From DATKEH01 sp035546355 (GTDB lineage Bacteria; Acidobacteriota; Thermoanaerobaculia; Multivoradales; JAIOJS01), in NCBI GenBank assembly GCA_035546355.1, contig DATKEH010000269.1:1-31835 (forward strand): 31,835 nucleotides of DNA, read 5' to 3'. The notes below the pieces were generated by a model that saw nothing but the letters and a program-made list of their open reading frames with translations, made no database searches and had not been told where the DNA came from. The position numbers were made by a program, and so were the translations under genes. Below, piece by piece: positions 22,560-30,569 of the stretch (the stretch's first letter is position 1; each line of letters begins with the position of its first letter).

Positions 22560-23433
22560 CCTCGAGCGCCCCGGCGACCAGCTCGAACCTCCCGTCCCGC
22601 TCCCCCACCACCTCGCCGTCGACGTTGAACGCCATCGGCGGCTCGCTCACCAGGTCCAGGGAGCGCGCCTGGCGAAAGAAGACCTCCTCCGCCGAGTCCT
22701 CGAGGTGCCGGCCCACCAGCGCCTTGGAGGCGAGGCCGGCGATGGCGGCGAGGCTGCACTCCTTGATCAGGATCACGTCGAACACCCCGTCGTCGATCTC
22801 GGCATAGGGCGCCACGGGGATACCCCCGGCGACGAAGCGCCCGTTGGCCACCGCCACGTTGAACGCCTTCTCCTGGCGTACCTCTTCGTCGTCGAACACC
22901 AGCCGCACCGAGTGGGCGCAGCGCTCCGGCAGGGTCTCGAGGGCGGCGCGAAAGTAGGCGAGCGGACCCCACGAATCCTTCATCTGCGGCGTCAGCGTCT
23001 CGTTGACCTCACCGCTGAAGCCGCCCGCCGAAACGTTCGCGAAGTAGCGATCGAGGTCGCCGCTGCGGAAGCGGACCAGGTCGCAGCGGCGCGTGCGGCC
23101 GGCGGCGAGCGCCGCCACGGCCCCCTCCAGGTCCGCCGGCATCCCCAGCGAGCGCGCGAAGTCGTTGCCGGTACCCACCGGCAGGACGCCCAGGCGCACC
23201 TGGTCGAAGTACCCGGTGAGCCCGTTGATCACTTCGTTGAGGGTGCCGTCGCCACCCGCGACGAAGATCAGTCGTTCGCCGCCTGCCGCCGCCTCGCGGG
23301 CCAGGGCCTCGCCGTGGCGCACGCCGCGAGTCAGCAGCATCCGCACGTCGCCGAGCTGGCGCAGCAGCGGGAGCAGCGCCGCGGCGGCCGCCTCACCGTT
23401 GCGAGATCCAGGGTTGAGGATGAGGCACGCCAC
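22531..23433 (-). CDS. Diacylglycerol kinase family lipid kinase (DgkB/YegS type)
   Basis: This is a 300-residue soluble lipid kinase. Starting from the GTG at 23433, it opens with ACLILNPGSRNGEAA, the usual family N-terminus. It then has the nucleotide-binding VAGGDGTLNEVINGL (GGDGT at 60-64) and LPVGTGNDFARSLGM (GTGND at 87-91). The C-terminal beta domain has FANVSAGGFSGEV, VAVANGRFVAGGIPVAPYAEIDDGVFDVILI and MAFNVDGEVVG. It phosphorylates diacylglycerol, a sphingoid base or a similar lipid; which one is unclear. The frame is open upstream to an ATG at 23508, which would overlap the Nudix start base for base, so the shorter form is preferred. It overlaps the secreted-protein gene by 29 bases, tail to tail. 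Confidence 0.88.
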   Translation of the reverse strand: MACLILNPGSRNGEAAAAALLPLLRQLGDVRMLLTRGVRHGEALAREAAAGGERLIFVAGGDGTLNEVINGLTGYFDQVRLGVLPVGTGNDFARSLGMPADLEGAVAALAAGRTRRCDLVRFRSGDLDRYFANVSAGGFSGEVNETLTPQMKDSWGPLAYFRAALETLPERCAHSVRLVFDDEEVRQEKAFNVAVANGRFVAGGIPVAPYAEIDDGVFDVILIKECSLAAIAGLASKALVGRHLEDSAEEVFFRQARSLDLVSEPPMAFNVDGEVVGERDGRFELVAGALEVIVGPEAAG

Positions 23434-23506
23434 CCCTGCGGGAGCAAGCAAGGACGGTGCCGCGGGATGCCACCGGCCTGCCCGGCTATACTCCGCGGCC
23501 GCGGTC

Positions 23507-24145
23507 ATGATCACCCTGCACGAGCTGCGCGAGGCGCTCGGCCGCCAGCGGCTTCCCGGCGGTGACGAGCGCCTCGCCAAGGCGGCAGTCGCCGCCATCC
23601 TCCGCCAGGCCGAGCCGGGCCCGGTGCAGCTGCTGTTCATTCGCCGCGCCGAACACCCGCTGGACCCGTGGTCGGGGCACATGGCCTTCCCCGGGGGACG
23701 GGTGGATCCCGGCGACGCCGGCCCGGAGGCCGCGGCGCGGCGGGAGACGCGCGAGGAGCTGGCGCTCGACCTGGACCGGCAGGGCGCCCTCATCGGCCGC
23801 CTGCCGCAGCTGCCGGTGAGCGCCCGCGGCCGGCGACTGCCGATGGTGGTCGAGCCGTTCGTCTACGCCCTCGGCGGCCGCCCTCCCGCCCTGGTCCTCA
23901 ACCACGAGGTGGCGGAGGCGCTGTGGGTGCCGCTGCCGTTCCTGGCCGATCCGGACAACCGTTCCACCCACGTCCGGCGCACCGCCGACGCCGCCGTCCC
24001 CTATCCCTGCTACCGCTTCGAGGGGCGGGTGATCTGGGGCTTGACCCTGCGCATGGTCGACGACCTGCTGCGGGTGGCGGCGGGTGCGAGCACCTCCTTG
24101 GCCGACGCCCCCGGCACCTCGCGCGCCAGCCGCGGCACCAGGTAG
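23507..24145 (+). CDS. Nudix hydrolase, probable CoA pyrophosphatase (NudL type)
   Basis: This is a 212-residue Nudix protein. The N-terminal AAVAAILRQAEPGPVQLLFIRRAEHPLDPWSGHMAFPGG fits the CoA-diphosphatase group (NudL/YeaB, with SGHMAFPGG in place of the usual GQVAFPGG). The Nudix box at 63-85 (GGRVDPGDAGPEAAARRETREELAL) has Asp at the position normally occupied by the first Glu. The metal-binding REE core is intact. The C-terminal YRFEGRVIWGLTLRMVDDLL is also typical of the group. The last 136 bases lie antisense to the 3' end of epmB. TATACT at 23487-23492 is a probable -10; there is no ribosome binding site. Confidence 0.87.
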   Translation: MITLHELREALGRQRLPGGDERLAKAAVAAILRQAEPGPVQLLFIRRAEHPLDPWSGHMAFPGGRVDPGDAGPEAAARRETREELALDLDRQGALIGRLPQLPVSARGRRLPMVVEPFVYALGGRPPALVLNHEVAEALWVPLPFLADPDNRSTHVRRTADAAVPYPCYRFEGRVIWGLTLRMVDDLLRVAAGASTSLADAPGTSRASRGTR

Positions 24146-25089
24146 CCGGGAAGCTCGGCCGCCAGCCGCGCCGCCAGCCGGCGCGCCCGCTTCTCGGACA
24201 CGGTGAAATGCGCCGCCCCGGCGACCGGGTCGAGCAGGTGCAGGTAGTAGGGCAGCACACCGGTCGCGAACAGGGCCTCGGACAGCTGCCGCAGCGTCGC
24301 GACATCGTCGTTGACGCCGGCGAGCAGCACCGCCTGGTTGAGCACCGTCACGCCCGCCCGGCGCAGGCGCGTCAGCGCCGCTCGCACCGCATCGTCCAGC
24401 TCCCGCGGGTGGTTGGCGTGGATCACCATCACCGGGCGCAGGCGCGTCCCGGTGAGCCAGGAGAGCAGCCCCTCGTCGACCCGCTCGGGAAGGACGACCG
24501 GTAGCCGGCTGTGCACCCGCAGCCGCTCGAGATGCGGGACGGCGGCCAGCGCGCCGGCGAGCGCCGCCAGCCGCGCGTCGGAGGCGGTCAGTGGATCCCC
24601 TCCCGACAGGATCACCTCCCGCAACGACGGATCGCCCGCCAGGTAGCGGATGGCCTCCCCCCAGCCCTCTCCCCACGGCTGGTGGTCGCCATAGGGGAAG
24701 TGGCGGCGGAAGCAGTACCGGCAGTGCACGGCGCAGGCGCCCGAGGCGATGAGCAGCACCCGTCCCTGGTACTTGTGGATCAGGCCCGGCAGGGCGGACT
24801 GCCGCGTCTCCTGCAACGGGTCGGGCCCGAAACCCGGCACCGCCAGCAGCTCCTCGCCTCGCGGCAAGACCTGCAGCAGCAGCGGGTCGCGGGGATCGCC
24901 GGGGCGCATGCGGGCGACGAAGCCGCGCGGCACCCGCAGCGGGAAGTCGCGGCCGGCGCCGATCCCGGCCGGCAGCAGCGCCGGGTCGAGGCGCAGCAGC
25001 TCGAGCAGCTCACCGGTCGTGGCCACCGCCCGGCGCAGCTCCCGCTGCCAGTCGGGGATTGGCCTCACCGCCGGGCTTCGCGCTATCAT
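24010..25089 (-). CDS. epmB: EF-P lysine 2,3-aminomutase (KamA family radical SAM)
   Basis: This is a 359-residue radical SAM enzyme that converts (S)-lysine to (R)-beta-lysine for EF-P modification. The iron-sulfur motif CAVHCRYC uses Cys119, Cys123 and Cys126. Further signatures are HKYQGRVLLIASGACAVHCRYCFRR, LSGGDPLTASD, VHSRLPVVLPERVD, VLLAGVND and PYYLHLLDPVAGAAHF. The length fits EpmB (about 340) rather than clostridial KamA (over 400). The last ~30 residues (Arg/Ser-rich) follow the normal family end and are antisense to the Nudix gene. It is divergent from efp, which is followed by epmA, completing the pathway. There is no ribosome binding site; TAACGT ends 6 bases before the ATG. Confidence 0.93.
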   Translation of the reverse strand: MIARSPAVRPIPDWQRELRRAVATTGELLELLRLDPALLPAGIGAGRDFPLRVPRGFVARMRPGDPRDPLLLQVLPRGEELLAVPGFGPDPLQETRQSALPGLIHKYQGRVLLIASGACAVHCRYCFRRHFPYGDHQPWGEGWGEAIRYLAGDPSLREVILSGGDPLTASDARLAALAGALAAVPHLERLRVHSRLPVVLPERVDEGLLSWLTGTRLRPVMVIHANHPRELDDAVRAALTRLRRAGVTVLNQAVLLAGVNDDVATLRQLSEALFATGVLPYYLHLLDPVAGAAHFTVSEKRARRLAARLAAELPGYLVPRLAREVPGASAKEVLAPAATRSRSSTMRRVKPQITRPSKR

Positions 25090-25095
25090 CCGGCC

Positions 25096-25125
25096 ACGTT
25101 ACCCGCCGCGGGAGCGCCCGATCAA
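25096..25125 (-). promoter_or_regulatory. Putative promoter of epmB (leaderless)
   Basis: On the reverse strand, TTGATC (25120-25125), 18 bases, then TAACGT (25096-25101), then 6 bases to the ATG. Transcription would begin at the start codon. Confidence 0.4.
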
Positions 25126-25176
25126 GCACTCCCGCCACCGCCAGCGGGTAGACCCCTCCCCCCAGGAGCAGCTCCC

Positions 25177-25746
25177 ATGGCCACCGTCAGCACCAACCAG
25201 TTCCGCCCCGGGCTCAAGATCCTGCTCGACGGCGAACCCTGCAACATCCTCGAGAACCAGTTCGTCAAGCCCGGCAAGGGCCAGGCGTTCAACAAGGTCC
25301 GCTACCGCAACCTGGTCACCGGCCGGGTGCTGGAGAAGAACTTCCGCTCCGGCGACACCGTGGAGGCGGCGGACGTCGTCGAGACCGAGATGCAGTATCT
25401 CTACAACGACGGCGAGCTGTGGCACTTCATGGATCCCCAGACCTACGAGCAGCACGCCGCCGGCGAGGCGGCGGTGGGCGACTCCGCCAAGTGGATCAAG
25501 GAACAGGACGTCTGCTCCGTGATGCTGTGGAACGGGCAGGCGATCTCGGTGACCGCCCCCAACTTCGTCAACCTGCAGGTGACGCAGACCGACCCCGGGC
25601 TGCGCGGCGACACCTCGAGCGGCGGCAGCAAGGCCGCAACCCTGGAAACCGGGGCGGTGATCCGCGTGCCGTTGTTCATCGAGGAGGGAGACCTGCTGCG
25701 GGTCGACACCCGTACCGGCGACTACGTCTCGAGAGCGAAGGAGTAG
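25177..25746 (+). CDS. efp: Translation elongation factor P
   Basis: EF-P binds between the P and E sites and relieves ribosome stalling at polyproline stretches. The 189-residue protein has the three EF-P beta-barrel domains: KOW-like N-terminal (FRPGLKILLDGEPCNILENQFVKPGKGQAF), central OB (VVETEMQYLYNDGELWHFMD) and C-terminal OB (VTQTDPGLRGDTSSGGSKAATLETGAVIRVPLFIEEGD). The loop KPGKGQAF places Lys34 at its tip, the residue lysylated by EpmA, so this is the Lys-type rather than the Arg-type EF-P. A CAGGAG site lies 8-9 bases upstream of the ATG. The stop is directly followed by the epmA start. Confidence 0.97.
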   Translation: MATVSTNQFRPGLKILLDGEPCNILENQFVKPGKGQAFNKVRYRNLVTGRVLEKNFRSGDTVEAADVVETEMQYLYNDGELWHFMDPQTYEQHAAGEAAVGDSAKWIKEQDVCSVMLWNGQAISVTAPNFVNLQVTQTDPGLRGDTSSGGSKAATLETGAVIRVPLFIEEGDLLRVDTRTGDYVSRAKE

Positions 25747-26757
25747 GTGGTCGCGGCGCGACCGGCGCGGACCGCGGGAGCGGCCGTAGCCCAGGCGGTT
25801 GACTGGCGGCCGTCGGCCCCGCTGTCCCACCTGCGACGGCGGGCCGAGCTGGCGATTACGGTGCGCGCCTTCTTCACCGCTCGGGGCGTGCTCGAGGTGG
25901 AGACGCCGCTGCTGGCGGCAGCCACCGCCACCGACCTCCACCTGGCCAGCGTGCGCTGCCGGCTGGAGGCGCCGGGGGCCCCCGGCGCCCTCTGGCTGCA
26001 GACCTCCCCGGAGCTGCACATGAAGCGGCTGCTGGCCGCCGGCAGCGGCGCGATCTTCCAGCTCGCCCGGGCCGTGCGCGGCGGCGAGGCGGGGCCGCTG
26101 CACAACCCGGAGCTCACGCTGCTCGAGTGGTACCGGCCCGGGTTCGACCACCACGCGTTGATGGACGAGGTCGAGGAGCTGCTGGCCGCCACCCTGGGCA
26201 CGGGGCGCGCGCAGCGGCTCTCCTACGGCCAGCTGTTCGCCGATCACCTGGGAGTCGATGCGCATCACGCCGACAGCGAGCAGCTCGCGGCGGTCGCGGG
26301 GCGTCAGGGCCTGGAGGTGGCCGGCGCGCCTGTCGAGGACCGCGACACCTGGCTGCAGCTGCTGATGAGCGGCCGCATCGAGCCGCTGCTCGGCCGCGGC
26401 CGCCCCACCTTCGTCTACGACTACCCGGCCTCGCAGGCGGCCCTGGCCCGGCTGCGCGCCGGCGAGCCGCCGGTGGCCGAGCGGTTCGAGGTCTACGTCG
26501 AGGGGGTAGAGCTCGCCAACGGCTTCCACGAGCTCGCCGACGCCGCCGAGCAGGAGGGGCGCTTCCTCGCCGACCTCGCCGAGCGCCGACGCCGCGGCCT
26601 GCCGGAAGTGCCGCTCGACCGGCGGCTGCTGGCGGCGCTGGAGCACGGGCTGCCCGACTGCGCCGGCGTCGCTCTCGGCTTCGACCGCCTGGCGATGCTG
26701 GCAACGGGCGCCTCCGCGATCGAGGAGGTGCTCGCCTTTCCCGTCGCCCGGGCGTAG
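25747..26757 (+). CDS. epmA: EF-P--(R)-beta-lysine ligase (PoxA/GenX)
   Basis: This is a 336-residue paralogue of the class II lysyl-tRNA synthetase catalytic domain, without the anticodon-binding domain. It activates (R)-beta-lysine with ATP and joins it to Lys34 of EF-P. Motif 1 region: RRRAELAITVRAFFTARGVLEVETPLL. Motif 2: SPELHMKRLLAAGSGAIFQLARAVRGGEAGPLHNPELTLLEWYR. Substrate site: EGVELANGFHELADAAEQEGRF. Motif 3: GVALGFDRLAMLATG. The GTG start follows the efp stop with no gap, so translation is coupled. About 25 extra N-terminal residues precede the usual start region. With epmB and efp it completes the modification system. No epmC hydroxylase is visible. Confidence 0.94.
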   Translation: MVAARPARTAGAAVAQAVDWRPSAPLSHLRRRAELAITVRAFFTARGVLEVETPLLAAATATDLHLASVRCRLEAPGAPGALWLQTSPELHMKRLLAAGSGAIFQLARAVRGGEAGPLHNPELTLLEWYRPGFDHHALMDEVEELLAATLGTGRAQRLSYGQLFADHLGVDAHHADSEQLAAVAGRQGLEVAGAPVEDRDTWLQLLMSGRIEPLLGRGRPTFVYDYPASQAALARLRAGEPPVAERFEVYVEGVELANGFHELADAAEQEGRFLADLAERRRRGLPEVPLDRRLLAALEHGLPDCAGVALGFDRLAMLATGASAIEEVLAFPVARA

Positions 26758-26779
26758 GGGCGGGCCTCCGTGCCCGCCC
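26758..26779 (+). terminator. GC hairpin just after epmA
   Basis: GGGCGGGC and GCCCGCCC form a perfect 8-bp stem with a 6-base loop, beginning at the base after the epmA stop. No T-tract follows, so it may terminate weakly or only stabilise the message. Confidence 0.35.
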
Positions 26780-26820
26780 GTGCGAAGGCGACTCCTGCCG
26801 ACACCCCGGGCCCGCGAGCG

Positions 26821-26849
26821 TTGACGGCCGACCGCTGGTGGCTTACCCT
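26821..26849 (+). promoter_or_regulatory. Sigma-70-like promoter of the pilT pair (leaderless)
   Basis: TTGACG (26821-26826), exactly 17 bases, then TACCCT (26844-26849), then 6 bases to the GTG start at 26856. There is no ribosome binding site before the GTG. This is the clearest leaderless promoter in the window. Confidence 0.55.
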
Positions 26850-26855
26850 GCCGGC

Positions 26856-28292
26856 GTGCCATCGGTCCCCGAAGACAACCTCCTCGGCCGCCTGGCGATC
26901 CACTACAAGCTGCTGAGCAAGGACCAGCTGGTCGAGGCGCTACAGCAGCAGGCGCGCGAGGGCGGACGGCGGCGCATCGGCGAGATCTTCATCGAGCGCG
27001 GCTGGATCAGCGCCGAGCGCTTCCAGCAGCTGCTGGCGATCCAGCGGGAGTACCAGGCGCGGCTGGCGAAAGAGGCGGCGGAGCGAGCCGCCGCGACGGC
27101 CGATTCGCCGACCGCCCCGGCGGAGCGGCGGGAGCCGATCGCCGCCGCCGCACCGGCCGCCGCCGCCCGGGCGCCATCCCCTCCCTCGCCACCGGCGACC
27201 GCGACACCGGCGATGACCGACCTCCTGCGCCTGGCCGCCGAACGCGGCGCCTCGGACCTGCACCTGCACTGCGGGCTGCCCGCGCGGGTGCGGCTCGACG
27301 GCGAGCTGGTCGATGCCGGGGTCGGCGTCGTCGACGGCGACCGCAGCGCCAAGCTGCTCGCCGAGGTGCTGTCGCCGGCGCAGCAGCAGGAGCTCGCCGA
27401 ACGGGGGCAGGTCGACCTCGCCTTCGACCTCCCCGGGGTCGCCCGCTTCCGCGCCAACGTCTATCGCCAGCAGAGAGGAGCCGACGGGGTCTTTCGCGTC
27501 ATTCCGCCGGTGCCGCCCACCCTCTCCGAGCTCGGCCTGCCGCTGGACCTCGCACGCCACGCCAACTACCACCAGGGGCTGGTGCTGTTGACCGGCCCCA
27601 CCGGCTCGGGCAAGAGCTCGACCCTGGCGGCCCTGGTGCGCATCATCAACGAGGAGCGGCGGGACCACGTGATCACCATCGAGGACCCCATCGAGTTCGT
27701 GCACCGGCCGCAGCGCTGCGTAGTCAACCAGCGCGAGGTGGGGCACCATACGCGCTCCTTCTCCCGCGCCCTGCGGGCCGCCCTGCGCGAGGACCCGGAC
27801 GTCATCGTGGTCGGTGAGCTGCGCGACCTGGAGACCATCTCGCTGGCGCTGACCGCGGCCGAGACCGGCCACCTGGTGCTCGCCACGCTGCACACCCAGA
27901 ACGCCATCAACACCATCAACCGCCTGGTCGGCGTCTTCCCGCCCGGGCAGCAGGCGCAGATCCGTACCATGGTCTCGGAATCGCTGCGCGCGGTGACCTC
28001 GCAGCGGCTGGCCCGCCGGGCCGACGGCCGCGGGCGGGTGGCGGCGCTGGAGGTGCTGGTGGCCAACCGCGCGGTCGCCAACCTGATCCGCGAGAGCAAG
28101 ACGTTCCAGATCCGCTCGGTGCTGCAGACCGGCACGAGCCAGGGGATGCGCGCCCTCGACGCCTCGCTCGAGGAGCTGGTGCAGGGCGGCGTCATCACCG
28201 CCGAGGAGGCGCGCCGCCACGCCGAGGATCCCAGGCGGTTCGCGGCGCGAGCGACGGCTGCGCCGCCCGTCCCCCCGGGGGGAGGCGGCTGA
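26856..28292 (+). CDS. PilT-family ATPase with an extra N-terminal domain
   Basis: This is a 478-residue retraction-type ATPase. Residues 1-70 (LLGRLAIHYKLLSKDQLVEALQQQ, RRRIGEIFIERGWISAERFQQLL) form a helical domain resembling the GspE/MshE N-terminal domain, which is unusual on PilT. An Ala/Pro linker (about 80-120) follows. Then comes a full PilT core: DLLRLAAERGASDLHLHCGLPARVRLDGEL, Walker A GPTGSGKS (247-254), Asp box ITIEDPIEFVH, Walker B VIVVGELRDLET, His box ATLHTQNAINTINR and the retraction motif AVANLIRESKTFQI. The GTG start follows the leaderless promoter. The stop overlaps the next pilT start (TGATG). It probably powers pilus retraction or surface sensing. Confidence 0.88.
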   Translation: MPSVPEDNLLGRLAIHYKLLSKDQLVEALQQQAREGGRRRIGEIFIERGWISAERFQQLLAIQREYQARLAKEAAERAAATADSPTAPAERREPIAAAAPAAAARAPSPPSPPATATPAMTDLLRLAAERGASDLHLHCGLPARVRLDGELVDAGVGVVDGDRSAKLLAEVLSPAQQQELAERGQVDLAFDLPGVARFRANVYRQQRGADGVFRVIPPVPPTLSELGLPLDLARHANYHQGLVLLTGPTGSGKSSTLAALVRIINEERRDHVITIEDPIEFVHRPQRCVVNQREVGHHTRSFSRALRAALREDPDVIVVGELRDLETISLALTAAETGHLVLATLHTQNAINTINRLVGVFPPGQQAQIRTMVSESLRAVTSQRLARRADGRGRVAALEVLVANRAVANLIRESKTFQIRSVLQTGTSQGMRALDASLEELVQGGVITAEEARRHAEDPRRFAARATAAPPVPPGGGG

Positions 28293-29362
28293 TGCGCGGC
28301 GAGCCCCGGCTGCACGCGCTGTTCCGCTACTGCCAGGAGCACGGCGGCTCCGACCTGCACCTGATGGCGGGCCTCGAGCCGCGCATCCGTCGCCGCGGCA
28401 GCCTCGAGCCGGTGCAGGGGTGGAACCCCCTCTCCGCCGGCGAGGTCGACACCCTGCTGCGCGAAGTGGTCTCGGAGGCCCAGTGGCAGGAGTTTGCCGA
28501 CACCGGTGATCTCGACTTCGCCTACGGCCTCGCGGGGGTCGCCCGCTTCCGCGGCAACTTCCTGAAGCAGGGCACCGGCGCCAGCGCCGTGTTCCGCGTC
28601 ATCCCCCAGGAGATCCTCTCTCTCGAACAGCTGGCGCTGCCGGCGGCGATCGGCAAGCTGGCCCACTTGTCCCGGGGGCTGGTGCTGGTCACCGGCCCGA
28701 CGGGCTCGGGCAAATCGACCACCCTGGCCGCCATCATCGACGAGATCAACCGCGCCTATGCCAAACACGTGGTGACCATCGAGGACCCGGTCGAGTTCGT
28801 GCATCCCAACAGGAGCTGCGTGCTGTCGCAGCGCGAGGTGGGCACCGACACGGCCGACTTCTCCGGCGCGCTGCGCGCCGCCCTGCGCCAGGACGCCGAC
28901 GTGATCCTGGTGGGCGAGATGCGCGACCTCGAGACCATCGCGCTGGCCATCACCGCCGCCGAGATGGGGACGCTGGTCTTCGGCACGCTCCACACCAACG
29001 GCACCGCCAACACCATCGATCGCTTGATCGACGCGTTTCCCGCCGATCAGCAGGCGCAGGTGCGGATCACCCTCTCGGAGTCCCTGGCGGCGGTGGTCTC
29101 CCAGTTGCTGGTGCCGACCGCCGACGGCAAGGGGCGGGTGGCGGCGCACGAGATCCTGCTGCGCACCTCGGCCCTGCCCAACGTCATCCGCGAAGGCAAC
29201 ACGCCGATGATCCGCTCGCTCATCCAGGGCGGGCGCAGCGACGGCATGCAGCTGATGGACGACGCCCTGGACGCCCTGCAGACCGCGGGCACCATCACCC
29301 CCCGCGACGCGTACTTGAAGGCCACCGACAAGGCGCGATTCGAGGCCTTCCTCGACTCCTGA
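28292..29362 (+). CDS. PilT-family twitching motility ATPase
   Basis: This is a 356-residue PilT-type hexameric ATPase of normal length. The N-terminal PAS-like part has HGGSDLHLMAGLEPRIRRRGSLEPV. The core has Walker A GPTGSGKS (135-142), Asp box VTIEDPVEFVH, Walker B VILVGEMRDLET, His box GTLHTNGTANTIDRLID and LPNVIREGNTPMI at the retraction motif (the usual AIRNLIRE is altered). It is coupled to the preceding PilT by a one-base TGATG overlap. The two share about half of their residues and look like an old duplication, comparable in layout to PilT-PilU pairs. The altered motif and C-terminal YLKATDKARFEAFL suggest this one may be the PilU-like member; that is an inference. Confidence 0.92.
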   Translation: MRGEPRLHALFRYCQEHGGSDLHLMAGLEPRIRRRGSLEPVQGWNPLSAGEVDTLLREVVSEAQWQEFADTGDLDFAYGLAGVARFRGNFLKQGTGASAVFRVIPQEILSLEQLALPAAIGKLAHLSRGLVLVTGPTGSGKSTTLAAIIDEINRAYAKHVVTIEDPVEFVHPNRSCVLSQREVGTDTADFSGALRAALRQDADVILVGEMRDLETIALAITAAEMGTLVFGTLHTNGTANTIDRLIDAFPADQQAQVRITLSESLAAVVSQLLVPTADGKGRVAAHEILLRTSALPNVIREGNTPMIRSLIQGGRSDGMQLMDDALDALQTAGTITPRDAYLKATDKARFEAFLDS

Positions 29363-29414
29363 GCGGGCGCTTCCCGATCGACAGCTCCTCGCGGGGCTAC
29401 ACTGAGGGCTCCTC

Positions 29415-30569
29415 ATGTCCCACCGCTGGGCCGCCCTGGCCGCGCTCTGCGCCTTGACGGCGGTCGCCGCCGGCGCCGTGGCGTGGTGGCGCCAGCACCT
29501 CGCGGCGCAGCAGAGGCGCCCGGCCGCCGCCGAGGTGGCGCCGCCCGCGGAGCGCTTCGCGGACTACTTGCGGGCCCAGACCGGCGTCGCGGTGACCGCC
29601 GAGCTCCTGCTGCCGCTGGCCGAGGCGACGACGGCAGCGCTCGAGGAGAGGATGGACGCGGTGGCGCGGCAGCTCGCGCCCGACGCCGCCGACTGGCGGC
29701 CGCTGTTCGCACTGCTGCTGCGCGATCACCCGGCGAGCGAAGCGGCGGTGCTCGCGGCCTACCGCCGGGAAGTCGACCGCGCCGAGGCCTTCGTCCGCGA
29801 GCGCCGCCTGGTGACGCTGCCGGCCGGCGGCGTGGAGGTGGAACCCCTGGTCAACCCGATCATGCGCCGCGCCTTCCCCTTCGCCGTCTACCTCGATGGC
29901 GGCCGGCTGGCAGTGACCCTGCGCCCCGCCCCCGCTGCCGCCCCGGTTGCCGGCTACCTCGCCAACCACTGCCGCGTGTGCATCCCGCCGCTGGCGGTCC
30001 ACGAGACCTACCCCGGGCACCACGTCGCCTTCGCCGCCGCGCCCCACCCTCGCCGGGCGGGGCTGCGCCGCAACCTGGTCTTCCACGAGGGGTGGGCGCT
30101 CTATGGCGAGCTGTTGATGCTCGAGCACGGCTACTGGCAGGGGCAGCCCGAGCTCGAGCTGGCGGCGCTGCGGATGCTGCAGCTGCGCGCGGTGCGCGCC
30201 GCCGTCGACGCCGCTCTCGCCACCGGCGCCCTGGGCACGCATGCCGCGGCAGAGCGCTACCGCCAGGGGCTGCTGCTCACTCCGCAGGCGGCCGCCAGCG
30301 AGCTGCACGAGCACCTGCGGCTCCCCGGGCGCAAGGCGACCTACCTGGTGGGGGCGCTGCAGATCCTGACCCTGCGGCGGCAGGTCGCCGCCGAGGGCGG
30401 CGGCGCGCTGGCGGGGTTTCACGACCGGCTGCTGACGGCGGAGCGCCCGCTCCCCGAGGTGGCCGCCACCCTCTTCGCCGTCGCCCTCGAGCCGCTCGAC
30501 CAGGCGCCACCGCTGCTGCCGACGACGCCCCTCGCGCTCCGCGCCCCGCTGGCGGCAGCCCAGCCGTGA
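29415..30569 (+). CDS. DUF885 family putative metallopeptidase, short form
   Basis: This is a 384-residue protein with an N-terminal membrane anchor (residues 5-25, WAALAALCALTAVAAGAVAWW). The C-terminal half carries the DUF885 signatures HETYPGHH (196-203) and FHEGWALYGE (223-232), which form the zinc site and catalytic Glu in this family. TPQAAASELHEHLRLPGRKATYLVGALQI is also typical. Known members are about 550-600 residues, so the N-terminal helical part is shortened here. GAGGG lies 5-6 bases before the ATG and TACACT ends 11 bases before it. The stop overlaps the next start as GTGA. Substrate unknown. Confidence 0.78.
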   Translation: MSHRWAALAALCALTAVAAGAVAWWRQHLAAQQRRPAAAEVAPPAERFADYLRAQTGVAVTAELLLPLAEATTAALEERMDAVARQLAPDAADWRPLFALLLRDHPASEAAVLAAYRREVDRAEAFVRERRLVTLPAGGVEVEPLVNPIMRRAFPFAVYLDGGRLAVTLRPAPAAAPVAGYLANHCRVCIPPLAVHETYPGHHVAFAAAPHPRRAGLRRNLVFHEGWALYGELLMLEHGYWQGQPELELAALRMLQLRAVRAAVDAALATGALGTHAAAERYRQGLLLTPQAAASELHEHLRLPGRKATYLVGALQILTLRRQVAAEGGGALAGFHDRLLTAERPLPEVAATLFAVALEPLDQAPPLLPTTPLALRAPLAAAQP

